DNA from: JAQBQB01 sp963757185
GTDB lineage: Bacteria; Gemmatimonadota; Gemmatimonadetes; Gemmatimonadales; Gemmatimonadaceae
Length of the DNA stretch: 64,000 nt
Reading direction: 5' to 3'
Assembly: GCA_963757185.1 (NCBI GenBank)
Contig: CAVWQI010000002.1
Span: forward strand, 682,001 to 746,000
Part shown: in pieces, positions 34,054 through 44,537 of the stretch
Numbering within the stretch: the first letter of the stretch is position 1
How the letters are laid out: every line of letters begins with the position of its first letter
Notes under the pieces: generated by a model
Databases searched by the model: none
Seen by the model: the letters and a program-made list of their open reading frames with translations, nothing else
Told to the model about the DNA's origin: nothing
Made by a program: the position numbers and the translations under genes

Positions 34054-34521
34054 TTGCCTGCTCCGATTGTCGTGATGCGCGGGAGCGGACTTCCGCTCCG
34101 AGAACCGACCGAGGTTTGCGCGGGCTGTGGCGTTGTGGGAACGGTTGGCCGCGCCATGCGCACCGACAGCAACGGATATCCCGTCGAGATTCACCGATTC
34201 TGCGCCGGGTGCTGGCCCGAACATGCGGCGCGATTGGAAGCGCGATGGAGCGAAGAAGCTCGTCTCGCGCGCGAGGCCTGGATCCGAGGCGACCCGTTGG
34301 CACCGCCGCCCCCGTCTACGGGCATGGGGTTCGAGACGGCAACGTGGCACACCGCCCTCGCCTACGTACGCGAAATCGTTCGTAGCCTGAATCGAAGCGA
34401 CCGTCCGAGCGACGCGGACCTCGATCGAATCGCTCGAGAGCTGGCCACGATTGCCCCGGAGCGCGAGGGCGAGATGCCGTTCGAGGTAGAACAATTCATT
34501 CGTACGTTCCGCCTCACCTGA
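34054..34521 (+). CDS. Protein with N-terminal Cys2-Cys2 zinc motif
   Basis: About 155 residues. CAGCGVVGTVGRAMRTDSNG to FCAGCWPEHAARLEAR holds CxxC and CxxC, a probable zinc ribbon. The rest is helical (WHTALAYVREIVRSLNRSD, DADLDRIARELATIAPERE) with an acidic EGEMPFEVEQF tail. TTG 34054 or ATG 34075 could start it. It follows the fulvocin-related gene by 25 bases, and both may belong to one transcript. I recognise no named family; a nucleic-acid or protein-binding role is a guess. Confidence 0.65.
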   Translation: MPAPIVVMRGSGLPLREPTEVCAGCGVVGTVGRAMRTDSNGYPVEIHRFCAGCWPEHAARLEARWSEEARLAREAWIRGDPLAPPPPSTGMGFETATWHTALAYVREIVRSLNRSDRPSDADLDRIARELATIAPEREGEMPFEVEQFIRTFRLT

Positions 34522-34674
34522 ATACGTGACGAGCGGCCGGCGCAATACTGGGTCGGAAAACTGCCAATTGGCCCACTGTCATGCTGGCGTCAGCTACCGG
34601 GGCTACTATAGAAGTCCCGGCGAATGGACCCCCGCCGGCTCCTGCCCACCCGAACAAACCTCGTCGAGACCACA

Positions 34675-35739
34675 ATGCATCGCTTTCTCGCACGCACGAC
34701 TTTCGCCGTGGCGGCCGGACTGCTCGCCGTACCCGCCCTCGCGAGCGCCCAGAAGTTCACGGCCACCAAGTTCGACATCGGCGGCGCGGGAAACTTCGAC
34801 TACCTGACCGCCGACAGCGCCACCGGCCGAGTGTTCGTGTCGCGCGGCAACCGCATCCAGGTCGTCGACGGCGCCACCGGCAAGAACCTCGGCGAGATCC
34901 CGAACACGCCGGGCACGCACGGCGCGCTCCTCGTGAACTCCACGAACCACGGATTCACGACGAATCGCACCGACTCGACGTCGACGATGTTCGACGTCAC
35001 GACGCTCGGCGTGCTCAAGCAGATCCACGCCGGCAAGAGCGGCCTCGATGGCTTCATGTACGAGGACGCGACCAAGAAGGTGCTCACGATCAACCACAGC
35101 CCTGAGAATCCGCCGACGCCGGGCACGATCGTCGTCATCGATCCACAGAGCGGCGACGTCGTCGCGACCGGGACGACGACCGGATCCGCTCCCGAGGGCG
35201 GCGTGAGCGACGGCAAGGGACGCGTCTTCATCAACCTCGAAGACAAGAACGCGATCGACGTGGTCGACACGAAGACGTGGAAGGTCGTCGCGACGTGGCC
35301 CGCTTCGCCGTGCGAAGGCCCGACCGGCATCGCCATGGACCGCGCCGCCAACCGCATCTTCGTCGGCTGCGGCAAGACGTCGCTCGTCGTCGACGCCGCG
35401 AGCGGCAAGATCGTCGCGCAGATCACCAACGGCGACGGCGTGGACGGCATCGCGTGGGATCAATCTCAGAAGCTGCTCTACATCCCGAGCGGCGCTGACG
35501 GCAACGTGACCGTCGTGCACGAGGATTCGCCGGACAAGTACACGACCGTCGCCACCGTCACGACGATGAAGGGTGCGCGCACGATCACCGTCGATCCCAA
35601 GACGCACACCGCCTACGTCTTCACACCGGAGTTCGGTCCGGCGCCGGCGCCCGCGCCCGGGTCGCCGCCGCCGACTGGCCGGGGCCGAGGCCCTCGCGGT
35701 CCGATGCTCGGCGCGTGGCTGTTCGCGATCAAGCACTAG
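34675..35739 (+). CDS. Secreted YncE-like beta-propeller protein
   Basis: A 354-residue protein with a signal peptide (FAVAAGLLAVPALASAQ). Seven-bladed propeller repeats follow: NFDYLTADSATGRVFVSRGN, VVDGATGKNLGEIPNTPGTH, VDTKTWKVVATWPASPCEGP and VVHEDSPDKYTTVATVTTMK. The tail is a Pro/Gly linker ending in GAWLFAIKH. YncE-like periplasmic propellers bind DNA or proteins, or may simply be ligand-binding. ATG 34675 is chosen for the signal peptide. A GGTGGACC repeat separates it from the ABC operon. Confidence 0.82.
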   Translation: MHRFLARTTFAVAAGLLAVPALASAQKFTATKFDIGGAGNFDYLTADSATGRVFVSRGNRIQVVDGATGKNLGEIPNTPGTHGALLVNSTNHGFTTNRTDSTSTMFDVTTLGVLKQIHAGKSGLDGFMYEDATKKVLTINHSPENPPTPGTIVVIDPQSGDVVATGTTTGSAPEGGVSDGKGRVFINLEDKNAIDVVDTKTWKVVATWPASPCEGPTGIAMDRAANRIFVGCGKTSLVVDAASGKIVAQITNGDGVDGIAWDQSQKLLYIPSGADGNVTVVHEDSPDKYTTVATVTTMKGARTITVDPKTHTAYVFTPEFGPAPAPAPGSPPPTGRGRGPRGPMLGAWLFAIKH

Positions 35740-35743
35740 GGGT

Positions 35744-35775
35744 TGGTGGACCGGTCCACCGGTCCACCGGCCCAC
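35744..35775. repeat. GGTGGACC/GGTCCACC repeat cluster
   Basis: A 32-base run of GGTGGACC followed by several GGTCCACC/GGCCCACC units between the stop at 35739 and GTG 35803. The same 9-base unit recurs as direct repeats at 38864 and 62008. Confidence 0.75.
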
Positions 35776-35802
35776 CGCCAGACCTTCCAATAAATCAAAG
35801 CA

Positions 35803-37013
<1,211 letters not shown>

Positions 37014-37017
<4 letters not shown>

Positions 37018-37925
37018 ACGCGCGCGCGATGTTCCGGCCCGCCCTGATCGTCGGCGCGATCGTCATCGTCGCCTCGATTCCCGCCGGCGGCGATTCGGTC
37101 GGCTCACGATTCCTCGCCTCGCTTCGCATCGCTCGGCCCAAGACCGTGACGGCCAACGCCCCCGCCCCCGGTGGCGCGCGTCGCCTGAACGAGGTCGCCA
37201 TCGGGATCATGGCCGAGACGACGGCGGTGGCGACGACCGAAGAGGACCACGCGGCGCCGACGGCCGATTCGGCGAGCCGGGTCGCGGGATTCCGCGTCAA
37301 GGTGCTGCGCGCACGGCCCGATGCTCCTTCGGTGAGCGTGCTCGGCGCGCAGACGGTCGGCGCACGCGTGAACCGGGGACAGCTCACGACGTTGCTCGCC
37401 GAGGCCGGGCGGCGGGGGGCGGACGCGCGCGTTGATCCATCGATAGACGGCGCCAACATCACGCTCGTCGTGCCGCGCGGCGTCCGCGTCCAGTACGGAA
37501 ACTGTCCGGCGCCGATCGCGAACACGCTCCAGAATCAGATTCAGGGTCCGCCGCCGCCGTCTACGGACAACGGGAACTGCGTGATCCTGGCCGAGGTTCC
37601 GATCGCGACGTCCGCAGCGCCGGCGGCGCTGGACACGACGGCGGTTCTGGAGATCTCGCTCGAGCTGATGGGCATGAGCCCCAACCAGGCGCGCGACTTT
37701 CAGCATCTCTTCGGCTGGCGCGCCGCCGTCGCGATGTCTCCGCCGCGTTTCATGCGCTCGTACGAGGTCGTACCCGTGGGCGACAATCAGGGAATGCTCA
37801 TGATCACCGGCGGTCGTCGCGGCCCGACATACGTGCTGGCGTGGGTGGCCGACGGCCTCGTCTACACGCTCACGGGCTACGGCAGCTCCGCCGACGCGGT
37901 GTCCCTGGCGAAATCGGCCAGTTGA
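37014..37925 (+). CDS. Exported protein of unknown function in the ABC operon
   Basis: A 303-residue protein beginning with a membrane anchor or signal (MFRPALIVGAIVIVASIPAGG). A Pro/Ala/Thr linker precedes a domain with two Cys pairs possible (YGNCPAPI, DNGNCVIL) and a C-terminal beta part (LMITGGRRGPTYVLAWVADGLVYTLTGYG). ATG 37014 overlaps the preceding TGA, so translation is coupled to the permease gene; its own TGA overlaps or abuts the start of the ATPase. It is likely an accessory subunit of the exporter. No family recognised. Confidence 0.75.
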
Positions 37926-37933
37926 TCTACCCC

Positions 37934-38859
37934 GTGTCGGTCCCCGACCTCGCCATCGACGCCCGCGGCCTGCGAAAGGAATTCGCCGGCCGGCTCGCCG
38001 TGCGCGACCTGACGCTGTCCGTGCGCCGCGGCGAGATCTTCGGATTCCTCGGCCCGAACGGCGCCGGGAAGAGCACTTCCATAAAGATGCTCCTCGGTCT
38101 CGTCCGCCCCACGGCCGGGCAGGCCACGGTGCTCGACGCACCCATTGGCGACGTGAGCGTTCGAAGCCGCATCGGATTCCTGCCGGAGGACTTCCGGTTC
38201 TACGACTGGCTCACCGCGACCGAGTTGTTGGAGCTGCACGGGCGACTCGCGGGAATGACGCCCGACCGCGTCCGCTTGCGGGCGCCCGAAGTGCTCGAGA
38301 CCGTCGGCATGAGCGCGCACGCCGAGCGCCGGCTGCGCGGATTCTCGAAGGGAATGCTGCAACGACTCGGGCTCGCTCAGGCGCTGATACACGAGCCGGA
38401 GCTGATCTTCCTCGACGAACCGACGTCAGGGCTGGACCCGATCGGACGGCGCATGGTCCGCGACGTGATCCGTGCCCAGCGCGACCGAGGCGCGACGGTG
38501 TTCCTCAACTCGCATCTGTTGAGCGAGATCGAGGTCACGTGCGACCGCGTCGCGTTCATCGGGACGGTGAGATCGTCGAGAGCCGCGACCTGCATCAGGA
38601 CCAGTCAACGGCCGGACGTCGCGTGCGCATCACGGCACGACAGGTCATGCCCTCGGTGGTCAATCAGCTGACGCAGTGGTCGCGCGCGACCGAGTTGAGC
38701 GAGAACGGCCTGCTCGTCGACGTCGCATCGGACGACGCGATCCCCGCGATCGTGCGACACCTCGTCGGCGCCGGCGCGGAGGTGTCGCAGGTGGTGACGG
38801 AATCGACGTCGCTGGAGGATGTCTTCCTGCGATTGGTCGGCGAGGACCGCGGACTATGA
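37934..38859 (+). CDS. ABC-2-type ATPase, frameshifted near the C-terminus
   Basis: An ATPase with all motifs: Walker A GPNGAGKSTSIKML, Q-loop region PEDFRFYDWL, signature FSKGMLQRLGLAQAL (in place of LSGGQ), Walker B LIFLDEPTSGLDP and the H-loop NSHLLSEIE. After CDRVAFI, a missing base in GGG at 38561-38563 shifts the frame; the other frame continues DGEIVESRDLHQD to LEDVFLRLVGE, the DUF4162-like C-terminus usual for this type. One extra base gives 308 residues. The start is GTG 37934 or TTG 37922, the latter overlapping the previous TGA. It energises the neighbouring ABC-2 permease. Confidence 0.85.
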
Positions 38860-38863
38860 AACG

Positions 38864-38898
38864 GGTGGACCGGTGGACCGGTGGACCGGTGGACTGGT
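38864..38898. repeat. GGTGGACCG direct repeats
   Basis: Three and a half 9-base units, GGTGGACCG repeated and a last GGTGGACTGG, between the ATPase stop and the start of the permease. Same unit as at 35744 and 62008. Confidence 0.85.
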
Positions 38899-38905
38899 GA
38901 GCGGC

Positions 38906-39730
38906 ATGTGGATCATGGCCGGAATTACGCTGCGCGAGGCTGCTCGGCGACGAATCCTCTGGACCGCCGCCGGCGCCGCCGCGTTGCTCCTATTGATCTT
39001 CGCCGTCGCGCTGCACTTCCAAGTCGTTGAGTTCCAGGGGCGGCCGATGTCGCCGTTCGTCCGGTATCAGGTCGAGAGCGGAATGTTGATGATCGGCCTC
39101 TATACCTGCGATCTGCTGGCGGTCGTTATGACGATCCTCACGTCGATCGACACGATCGCCGGTGAGATCAGCTCCGGGACGATCCACGCGATCGCGACGA
39201 AGCCGATAGCCCGCTGGCAGATTCTCACCGGCAAGTACCTCGGTTTCGCCGGGATGGTGATCGCGTTCGTGATTCTGACGTTCGCCGGAACGGTTGCCGT
39301 CGCGTATGCCGCCACCGGCGTCTTGCCAGAGCACGCCCTGCGCGGTGTTCTGTTGATCATCGCCGAGTGTCTGCTCGTGCTCGCGATCACGTTCTACGCC
39401 GGCACGCGGTTCTCGACGCTCACCGCGGGTGTCGTCGTGCTGGGGTTGCAGGGCGTCGCGTTCATGGGCGGTTGGCTCGAGCAGGTGAGCGGATTCTCAC
39501 AGAGCGATCGGATCGTGTTCATCGGCGAGATCACGAGCCTGATCATGCCCAGCGAGTCGATCTGGCGGCGCGCGGCGTTCGAGATGCAAACGCCCCTGGC
39601 GGGCTCGCTCTCCTTCTCTCCGTTCGCGAACGTCTCGATCCCGAGCGGAGTCGCGCTGGTCTACGCAGCGCTGTTCGCGGTCGTCGTCTTTGGCGCGGCT
39701 GTGCGCCGCCTCACATTGCGCGATCTGTAG
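38906..39730 (+). CDS. ABC-2 transporter permease
   Basis: A 274-residue permease with six helices: ILWTAAGAAALLLLIFAVAL, YTCDLLAVVMTILTSIDTIAG, GFAGMVIAFVILTFAGTVAV, VLLIIAECLLVLAITFYAG, LTAGVVVLGLQGVAFMGGW and a last ALVYAALFAVVVFGAAV. The loop DTIAGEISSGTIHAIATKPIARWQILTGKY is a hallmark of the NosY/ABC-2 family. It probably forms the pore for the ATPase just upstream. ATG 38906 is chosen; GTG 38897 is possible. The cargo is unknown; NosY-like pumps move lipids or cofactors. Confidence 0.88.
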   Translation: MWIMAGITLREAARRRILWTAAGAAALLLLIFAVALHFQVVEFQGRPMSPFVRYQVESGMLMIGLYTCDLLAVVMTILTSIDTIAGEISSGTIHAIATKPIARWQILTGKYLGFAGMVIAFVILTFAGTVAVAYAATGVLPEHALRGVLLIIAECLLVLAITFYAGTRFSTLTAGVVVLGLQGVAFMGGWLEQVSGFSQSDRIVFIGEITSLIMPSESIWRRAAFEMQTPLAGSLSFSPFANVSIPSGVALVYAALFAVVVFGAAVRRLTLRDL

Positions 39731-39890
39731 ACGCCGCCGAGCCGCTGTGCCCGGTGCACCTCACCGTGAACTTCGGGGTAATCATCGGGGACCTCCGATT
39801 TGCAGGTCGGGCGTCCTGAGCAGATTTTTTCTGCCTACCTGCGCCGACCGCGCGACGCCGACCGCGACGCCGGGCCACTCCTGCCTCTAG

Positions 39891-40781
39891 ATGACAGTGA
39901 CTGATTCGACCGACGCCACCATGCCCGCGCCGGAAGCCTTCTCCGGAACCACGCTCGGTCCGACCGATGCGTGGCCGCCGCAGCTCCGCAGCGCGTTCGA
40001 CGTATGTCTACAGTCCTCCGTCCCCGCGTTCGTGTGGTGGGGGCCCAGGCTGATACAGCTCTACAACGCGGCGAGCGCGCCACTCCTGCACGCGGGGAAT
40101 GCTTCGCCGGGTATGCCGGCCCGAGAGGCCTGGGCCGACGCCTGGCCGGTCATCGGCCCGGTAGTCGAACGGGTTCTGCAATCGGGTAGCGCGGGCGTCG
40201 CTCGGGCCGTCGCCGTCGCACAGGGCGACGCAGAGTCGCCATCCCACGTCGATCTCTACTACAACGCGATCCAGGGTGAGCGCGGCGGCGTCGCCGGGCT
40301 ATACGCGATCGCTGTGCAAAGCATGGACGGGGCGAAACACGCGTCACTACATCAGAGAATGCTCGCCGCCGCCGTCCGGCTCACCGGCTCCGATTTCGCG
40401 AGTCTCCAACTGCTGGACCGACAGCGTGAAGAGCTACAGCTGATCGCTCACCGCGGCTTTCCGGCGGACGCGGCGGCATTTTGGGATCGCGTCGGCGCGG
40501 ACTCCGGAACAACGTGCGGAAAGGCGCTCGAGCGAAAGCAACGCATCGTCGTCCCCGACGTGGAAGAGGCGCCGTTCATTCGCGGGACGATCGACCTCCG
40601 CGTGTTTCGCGACGCCGGCATCCGCGCCGTGCAATCGACGCCGCTCGTCGCGCGCGACCGCCGTCTGATCGGCATGATGTCCACGCACTGGCGGCGGTCG
40701 CACAGACCGGAGCCCGTCGAGCTGGAGCGGTTCGACCTGCTGGCGCGGCACGTGACCGACGTCCTCGCGCGCGACGTCTGA
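39891..40781 (+). CDS. GAF-domain protein
   Basis: A 296-residue soluble protein. The N-terminal half resembles a PAS-like fold (SVPAFVWWGPRLIQLYNAAS, WADAWPVIGPVVERVLQSG); the C-terminal half is a GAF domain (RMLAAAVRLTGSDFASLQLLDR to GIRAVQSTPLVARDRRLIGMMSTHW). No kinase, GGDEF or output domain is present, so it is a sensory module that must work through a partner, or lost its output. It faces the sensor kinase gene convergently. The function is inferred only from the fold. Confidence 0.8.
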   Translation: MTVTDSTDATMPAPEAFSGTTLGPTDAWPPQLRSAFDVCLQSSVPAFVWWGPRLIQLYNAASAPLLHAGNASPGMPAREAWADAWPVIGPVVERVLQSGSAGVARAVAVAQGDAESPSHVDLYYNAIQGERGGVAGLYAIAVQSMDGAKHASLHQRMLAAAVRLTGSDFASLQLLDRQREELQLIAHRGFPADAAAFWDRVGADSGTTCGKALERKQRIVVPDVEEAPFIRGTIDLRVFRDAGIRAVQSTPLVARDRRLIGMMSTHWRRSHRPEPVELERFDLLARHVTDVLARDV

Positions 40782-40788
40782 CCGAACC

Positions 40789-40812
40789 CGCCGGGTGAGC
40801 GTGAGCCCGGCG
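40789..40812. terminator. Hairpin between convergent genes
   Basis: A 7-bp stem CGCCGGG / CCCGGCG with a 10-base loop, between stops at 40781 and 40814. Confidence 0.5.
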
Positions 40813-40813
40813 T

Positions 40814-42418
40814 CTACACCGATTCCAGCATTCGCGCTTCGAGCGCGGGGCCCGGCTCCCCCGTGTCCGCCGCGGGCAGCATCAACGTGAAAACGCTTCC
40901 CCCGCCGAAGCGCGGCTCGTACGTCAGGCGGCCACCCTGCAGCTCGGCAAGTCGCCTGGCGATCGACAGCCCGAGCCCGGCGTGTCCGACGTCCGGCGCC
41001 TCGGACTTCGGCCTGTAAAACGGCTCGAAGATTCGTTCGCGCTCTACCGGCGGAATGCCCGGACCGCGGTCGGCGATGCGAATCGCCAGCCAGGGTCCTT
41101 CGCGAGTCGCGTATACCTCGACTTCGCCGCCCGCGCGCGTGTAGCGAAGCGCGTTGTCCACCAAGTTTCCGACGATGCGCAGCGATTGCACGAAGTCGAA
41201 GCGGCCCGTGAGCGCCGGTGAATCGAAATCCAGGAACGGCACGATGGTCCGATCCTGCGCGATCCCGGCCGTGCGACGAATCGCTGCTCCGACGAGATCC
41301 TCCGCCGTGTTCAGCTCGACGTCGAGTCGCACGCCGCCGGCGCGAATGCGCGACAGGTCGAGCACGTTCGTCACGAGGTCGGCGAGACGATCCACTTCGG
41401 CCTCGATCGACTCTCCGCTCGACTCACCGCGCGCCGTGGCGCGCTGGGCGAGGAGCTTGATGGTCGTGAGCGGAGTGCGCAGATCGTGGGAGACGGTCGC
41501 GAGCACCTCGTCCTTGGCACGGCTTTCCTCGCGCAGCGCGTTCGCGCGTTCCATTTCTCGCGCCAACCGAAGCCGCTCGGCGCCGAGCGCGGCGTAGTAG
41601 CCGATTGCCGACAGAAACCGCCGAGCCGGCGCGTCGAGCTCCCGCGGCTCGCCGTGACGGCGGATGTACATCAGCCCGAGCCGCCTCGACTCGACCGTCA
41701 ACGGAACGATCAGCGAGACGATGAAGTGCGGAGCCGCCACGCGATCCAACGGCCCGCGCAGCACGGATCCATCCGGCAATTCGGCCGCCGCGTGACCGGC
41801 TCGCTCCTCGGCCGCGTCGAGGGCGACAATCTCGAGGCGCTCGGCTTCGCCGTCCATGACGTCCAGCCCGCTCGCCGCCACCGCCTCCGCCGCGACGTTG
41901 CCGTTCTCGTCGAAGAGCCAGACAGCCGTCCGGCGCGAGTGAAGCGTGCCCTGCACCAGCTCGGTGATCGCGAGGAGCGCGTCCTCAGGGCGCGCGAAGC
42001 GGAGCGTCTGCGATCCGATCAGCGACAGCGACTCGATCTCATCGCCGCGACTGCGCGCCGCCGCTGACTCTTCGCGCGCCCGCATGAGCAATTCGGTCGC
42101 GACGAAGGCCGCCGCGAGAAACGCGCCGAGCACGACCCCATCGAGCGGTTTGTCGACGGAGATCAGGTCGTACGGCGGTTGGAAGAAGTAGTCGATGATG
42201 AGAAAGCCGAGAACCGCCAGGGTGTAGCCGAGCGGCCGGCCGCCGCCCGCGCTCCCGCCGAGGACGACGAGCAGGAGCGTGAGCGATACGTGCGACTGGT
42301 CGATGTCGCCCCGCACCCAAAGCATGATGCCCGCGACAAGGACGAGCGTGGCGAGCCAGAACGCCCATCGCGCCGCGAGATTGTGGTCAGTCCTCGTCGC
42401 CGCCCAGCCGATATCCAT
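40814..42418 (-). CDS. KdpD-like sensor histidine kinase without the KdpD N-terminal domain
   Basis: A 534-residue kinase. Four helices (WAFWLATLVLVAGIMLWVRG to PLDGVVLGAFLAAAFVATEL, residues 19-110) form the DUF4118 membrane domain of KdpD, followed by a GAF domain (about 140-300), HisKA with SHDLRTPLTTIKLLA, and the ATP-binding domain (NLVDNALRYTRAGGEVEVY, RIADRGPGIPPVERERIFEPFYR, GHAGLGLSIARRLAELQGG). The cytosolic KdpD and Usp sensor of true KdpD is missing. It overlaps the response regulator gene by 32 bases, so they are co-translated, and no kdpFABC genes are in the window. It is placed with an RND efflux system. Confidence 0.9.
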   Translation of the reverse strand: MDIGWAATRTDHNLAARWAFWLATLVLVAGIMLWVRGDIDQSHVSLTLLLVVLGGSAGGGRPLGYTLAVLGFLIIDYFFQPPYDLISVDKPLDGVVLGAFLAAAFVATELLMRAREESAAARSRGDEIESLSLIGSQTLRFARPEDALLAITELVQGTLHSRRTAVWLFDENGNVAAEAVAASGLDVMDGEAERLEIVALDAAEERAGHAAAELPDGSVLRGPLDRVAAPHFIVSLIVPLTVESRRLGLMYIRRHGEPRELDAPARRFLSAIGYYAALGAERLRLAREMERANALREESRAKDEVLATVSHDLRTPLTTIKLLAQRATARGESSGESIEAEVDRLADLVTNVLDLSRIRAGGVRLDVELNTAEDLVGAAIRRTAGIAQDRTIVPFLDFDSPALTGRFDFVQSLRIVGNLVDNALRYTRAGGEVEVYATREGPWLAIRIADRGPGIPPVERERIFEPFYRPKSEAPDVGHAGLGLSIARRLAELQGGRLTYEPRFGGGSVFTLMLPAADTGEPGPALEARMLESV

Positions 42419-43094
42419 AGCCCGGTTCCGTGAGAATGATCCGCGGCCGTGCCGGATCGCGCTCGATCTTGCGTCGCAGGTGCGTGACGTAGACGCGAAG
42501 GTATTGTTGCGGGTTGCCGTACTCGCGCCCCCAGACCGCGTCGAAGATCTGCTGATGACTGACGGGGCGCCCGCCATGGACCACCAGACTTCTTAGAATG
42601 TTCCACTCGGTCGGCGTCAATTTGATCTTTGTGCTACGGCGCCGCACTTCGCGCCGGCCAAGATCGATCGTCAACCCATCGATGTCTTCGACGGCCGCGT
42701 CGTCGCCGCGCGGCACTCGCGTACGTCGCAGCTGCGCCTGCACGCGCGCCACGAACTCGCCGAGTCCGAATGGCTTGCTCACATAGTCGTCGGCGCCCGC
42801 GTTCAGCAGTCGAATCTTTTCCGCTTCGGCGTGGCGCGCAGACAGCACGACGATCGGCGCCGATGACCAGCGGCGGAGTTCGCGGCACACGTCGAGCCCT
42901 TGCCGGTCGGGCAATCCAAGGTCGAGCACGACGAGATCAGGCGACTCGGACAGCGCCGTGCTCAGCGCTTCGGCTCCGGTGCGCGCCTCGAGCACGCGGG
43001 CGGGCAGTGACATGAGGCTGTCGCTCAGTGCGCGTCGAACCTGGACCTCGTCGTCGACGATCAGAATGACGGGGAGCGACTTGGGCGAACGCAT
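42387..43094 (-). CDS. OmpR/KdpE-type response regulator
   Basis: A 235-residue two-domain regulator. Receiver: VILIVDDEVQVRRAL, phosphoacceptor D58 in VVLDLGLPD, and YVSKPF with K107. The C-terminal winged helix is OmpR-like: LTPTEWNILRSLVVHGGRPVSH and VYVTHLRRKIERD then EPGYGYRL. It is 29 bases downstream of the TolC-like gene, so it is likely transcribed with it. The direct repeats at 44443-44482 are the type of site that such regulators bind as tandem dimers. ATG 43094 is chosen as the natural beginning of the receiver. Confidence 0.92.
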   Translation of the reverse strand: MRSPKSLPVILIVDDEVQVRRALSDSLMSLPARVLEARTGAEALSTALSESPDLVVLDLGLPDRQGLDVCRELRRWSSAPIVVLSARHAEAEKIRLLNAGADDYVSKPFGLGEFVARVQAQLRRTRVPRGDDAAVEDIDGLTIDLGRREVRRRSTKIKLTPTEWNILRSLVVHGGRPVSHQQIFDAVWGREYGNPQQYLRVYVTHLRRKIERDPARPRIILTEPGYGYRLGGDED

Positions 43095-43123
43095 GGCCTC
43101 AGCCGGGGCCCAGGTGGGGACCG

Positions 43124-44392
43124 TCACGGCGCAACGGTGACGACATCGCTCGCCGCCGCGGCGTTGAGCGCATACACGCTGACCCAATAGTCGTGCAGGG
43201 CGGCCAGATACTCGGTTCGAACGTCTTGCTGCGCGCGGACGGCGTCGAGGACCTCGAGCAATGACGCCGCGCCGCGCGAATACGCGTACTGCACCGCTGC
43301 GACGCCGGCGTCGACCTTCGCCAGCAGGCGCGCTCGGTAGCGCTCGACGAGCTCGCGCTGCGCGTTGTATTCGGCGAGCGCGGCGACGACGTCGCGCTCA
43401 ACCTGCGCGTCGGCCCGACCCGCGTTCACCGTCGCCGCGTTCGCTCCCGCCGCTGCTCGCTCGCGTTCGCCGCGGTACGTGTTGAGACTCGGCAGCTCGA
43501 ACGACAGACCGAATGAATAGAAGTGGCCGTTGTCGAATGGACCTGTCGTCTGACGCACGTACGAGAGCGCCGGCGTCGGAAAGAGTAAGGACGCCGCCGC
43601 ACGCTCAGCCGACCCGCTCTGCGTCACCCGTTGTCGCGCCGCGAGAAGGTCCGGGCGACGCGCGCGGGCGGTGGCGAGAACCGAATCTTCGTTCAGCCGC
43701 GACTCACGGTACTCGAGCGACCCGATCGCCGTGAACTCGGTATCCGCGTGCGCGCTGCCGATCGCCGTTTGAAGCGCGAGACGATCGGCGCGGACCTCGC
43801 CGCGCTGGCGCTCGAGATCGGCTTCAGCTCTCACCAGCTCGACTTCGCTGCGAGCGAGGCTGAGCGCCGGGACGTCGCCCGCCTCGAAGCGCGCCGAGTC
43901 GGCGCGAAGGAGTTGCGCGATAGCATCCCGGTGTGCCGCGGCGAGCTTCAGTTTCTCCTCACCGAGCAGAGCGTCGAAGAAGCTGCGCGCGACGTTGAGC
44001 GTGACCTGGCGATCGACGTCGCGCTGGTCGAACGACACGGCCGCCGCGCCGAGCGACGCGGTGCGCGTGCGATAGTAGCGCTGAGGAGTCACGTCGAGCG
44101 CGACGGTCGCCGAGTACTGGTACGGGGAATTCGGAAGACCGGCGAGCACCGGATTTGGGAGCGCGCCGGCGATCCGCCGCTCGGCGGCCGCGGAGTCCAC
44201 CGCCGCGCGGCTCACGAGCACGTCGGGATTTTCGCGCAGAGCGCGACTTATCGCCTCAGGGAGTGTTATCCCGGACGTCGCCCGCGTGGCAACTCTCGGC
44301 GTCTGCGCGTACGCCGCTGACGCGGTCGACAGAACGAGCGCGGCGCTACACGTCGCCATGAACCGGTCGATTTGTGGAGTCATCAACATCAT
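43124..44392 (-). CDS. TolC/CzcC-like outer-membrane efflux protein
   Basis: About 422 residues with a signal peptide (MATCSAALVLSTASAAYAQ). Two outer-membrane-factor halves, with ITLPEAISRALRENPDVLVSRAAVDSAAAERRIAG in the first and ARRPDLLAARQRVTQSGSAERAAAS in the second, give long helices rich in Ala and Arg. CzcC-like proteins form the channel of HME-RND pumps. ATG 44392 is used; 44383 or 44359 are alternatives. It is divergent from the adaptor gene, with a shared intergenic region, and is followed by the two-component genes. Confidence 0.88.
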   Translation of the reverse strand: MMLMTPQIDRFMATCSAALVLSTASAAYAQTPRVATRATSGITLPEAISRALRENPDVLVSRAAVDSAAAERRIAGALPNPVLAGLPNSPYQYSATVALDVTPQRYYRTRTASLGAAAVSFDQRDVDRQVTLNVARSFFDALLGEEKLKLAAAHRDAIAQLLRADSARFEAGDVPALSLARSEVELVRAEADLERQRGEVRADRLALQTAIGSAHADTEFTAIGSLEYRESRLNEDSVLATARARRPDLLAARQRVTQSGSAERAAASLLFPTPALSYVRQTTGPFDNGHFYSFGLSFELPSLNTYRGERERAAAGANAATVNAGRADAQVERDVVAALAEYNAQRELVERYRARLLAKVDAGVAAVQYAYSRGAASLLEVLDAVRAQQDVRTEYLAALHDYWVSVYALNAAAASDVVTVAP

Positions 44393-44442
44393 GACTGGAA
44401 TACTTGACGTGCGAACGCCGGTCGAACCGTACACGCTGGGGT

Positions 44443-44482
44443 TTTAGCGGGATTTTAGCGCGCGCTTAGCGGTGTCTTAGCA
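44443..44482 (+). promoter_or_regulatory. Four 11-bp direct repeats, response-regulator-type site
   Basis: TTTAGCG at 44443, TTTAGCG at 44454, CTTAGCG at 44465 and CTTAGCA at 44476, each spaced 11 bases. Direct heptamers at one helical turn are the recognised binding pattern of OmpR/PhoB-type regulators. The site lies between the divergent TolC-like and adaptor genes, 55 bases before the adaptor start. Confidence 0.65.
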
Positions 44483-44537
44483 CCGCTCGCCGAGCGGCTT
44501 GCGATCCTTCTCGCCTACCCTCCATTGGAGCTCGTGG

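Noticed and set aside
40814..43094. True KdpDE system
   Set aside because: The kinase lacks the KdpD N-terminal domain and there are no kdpFABC genes; context is efflux.
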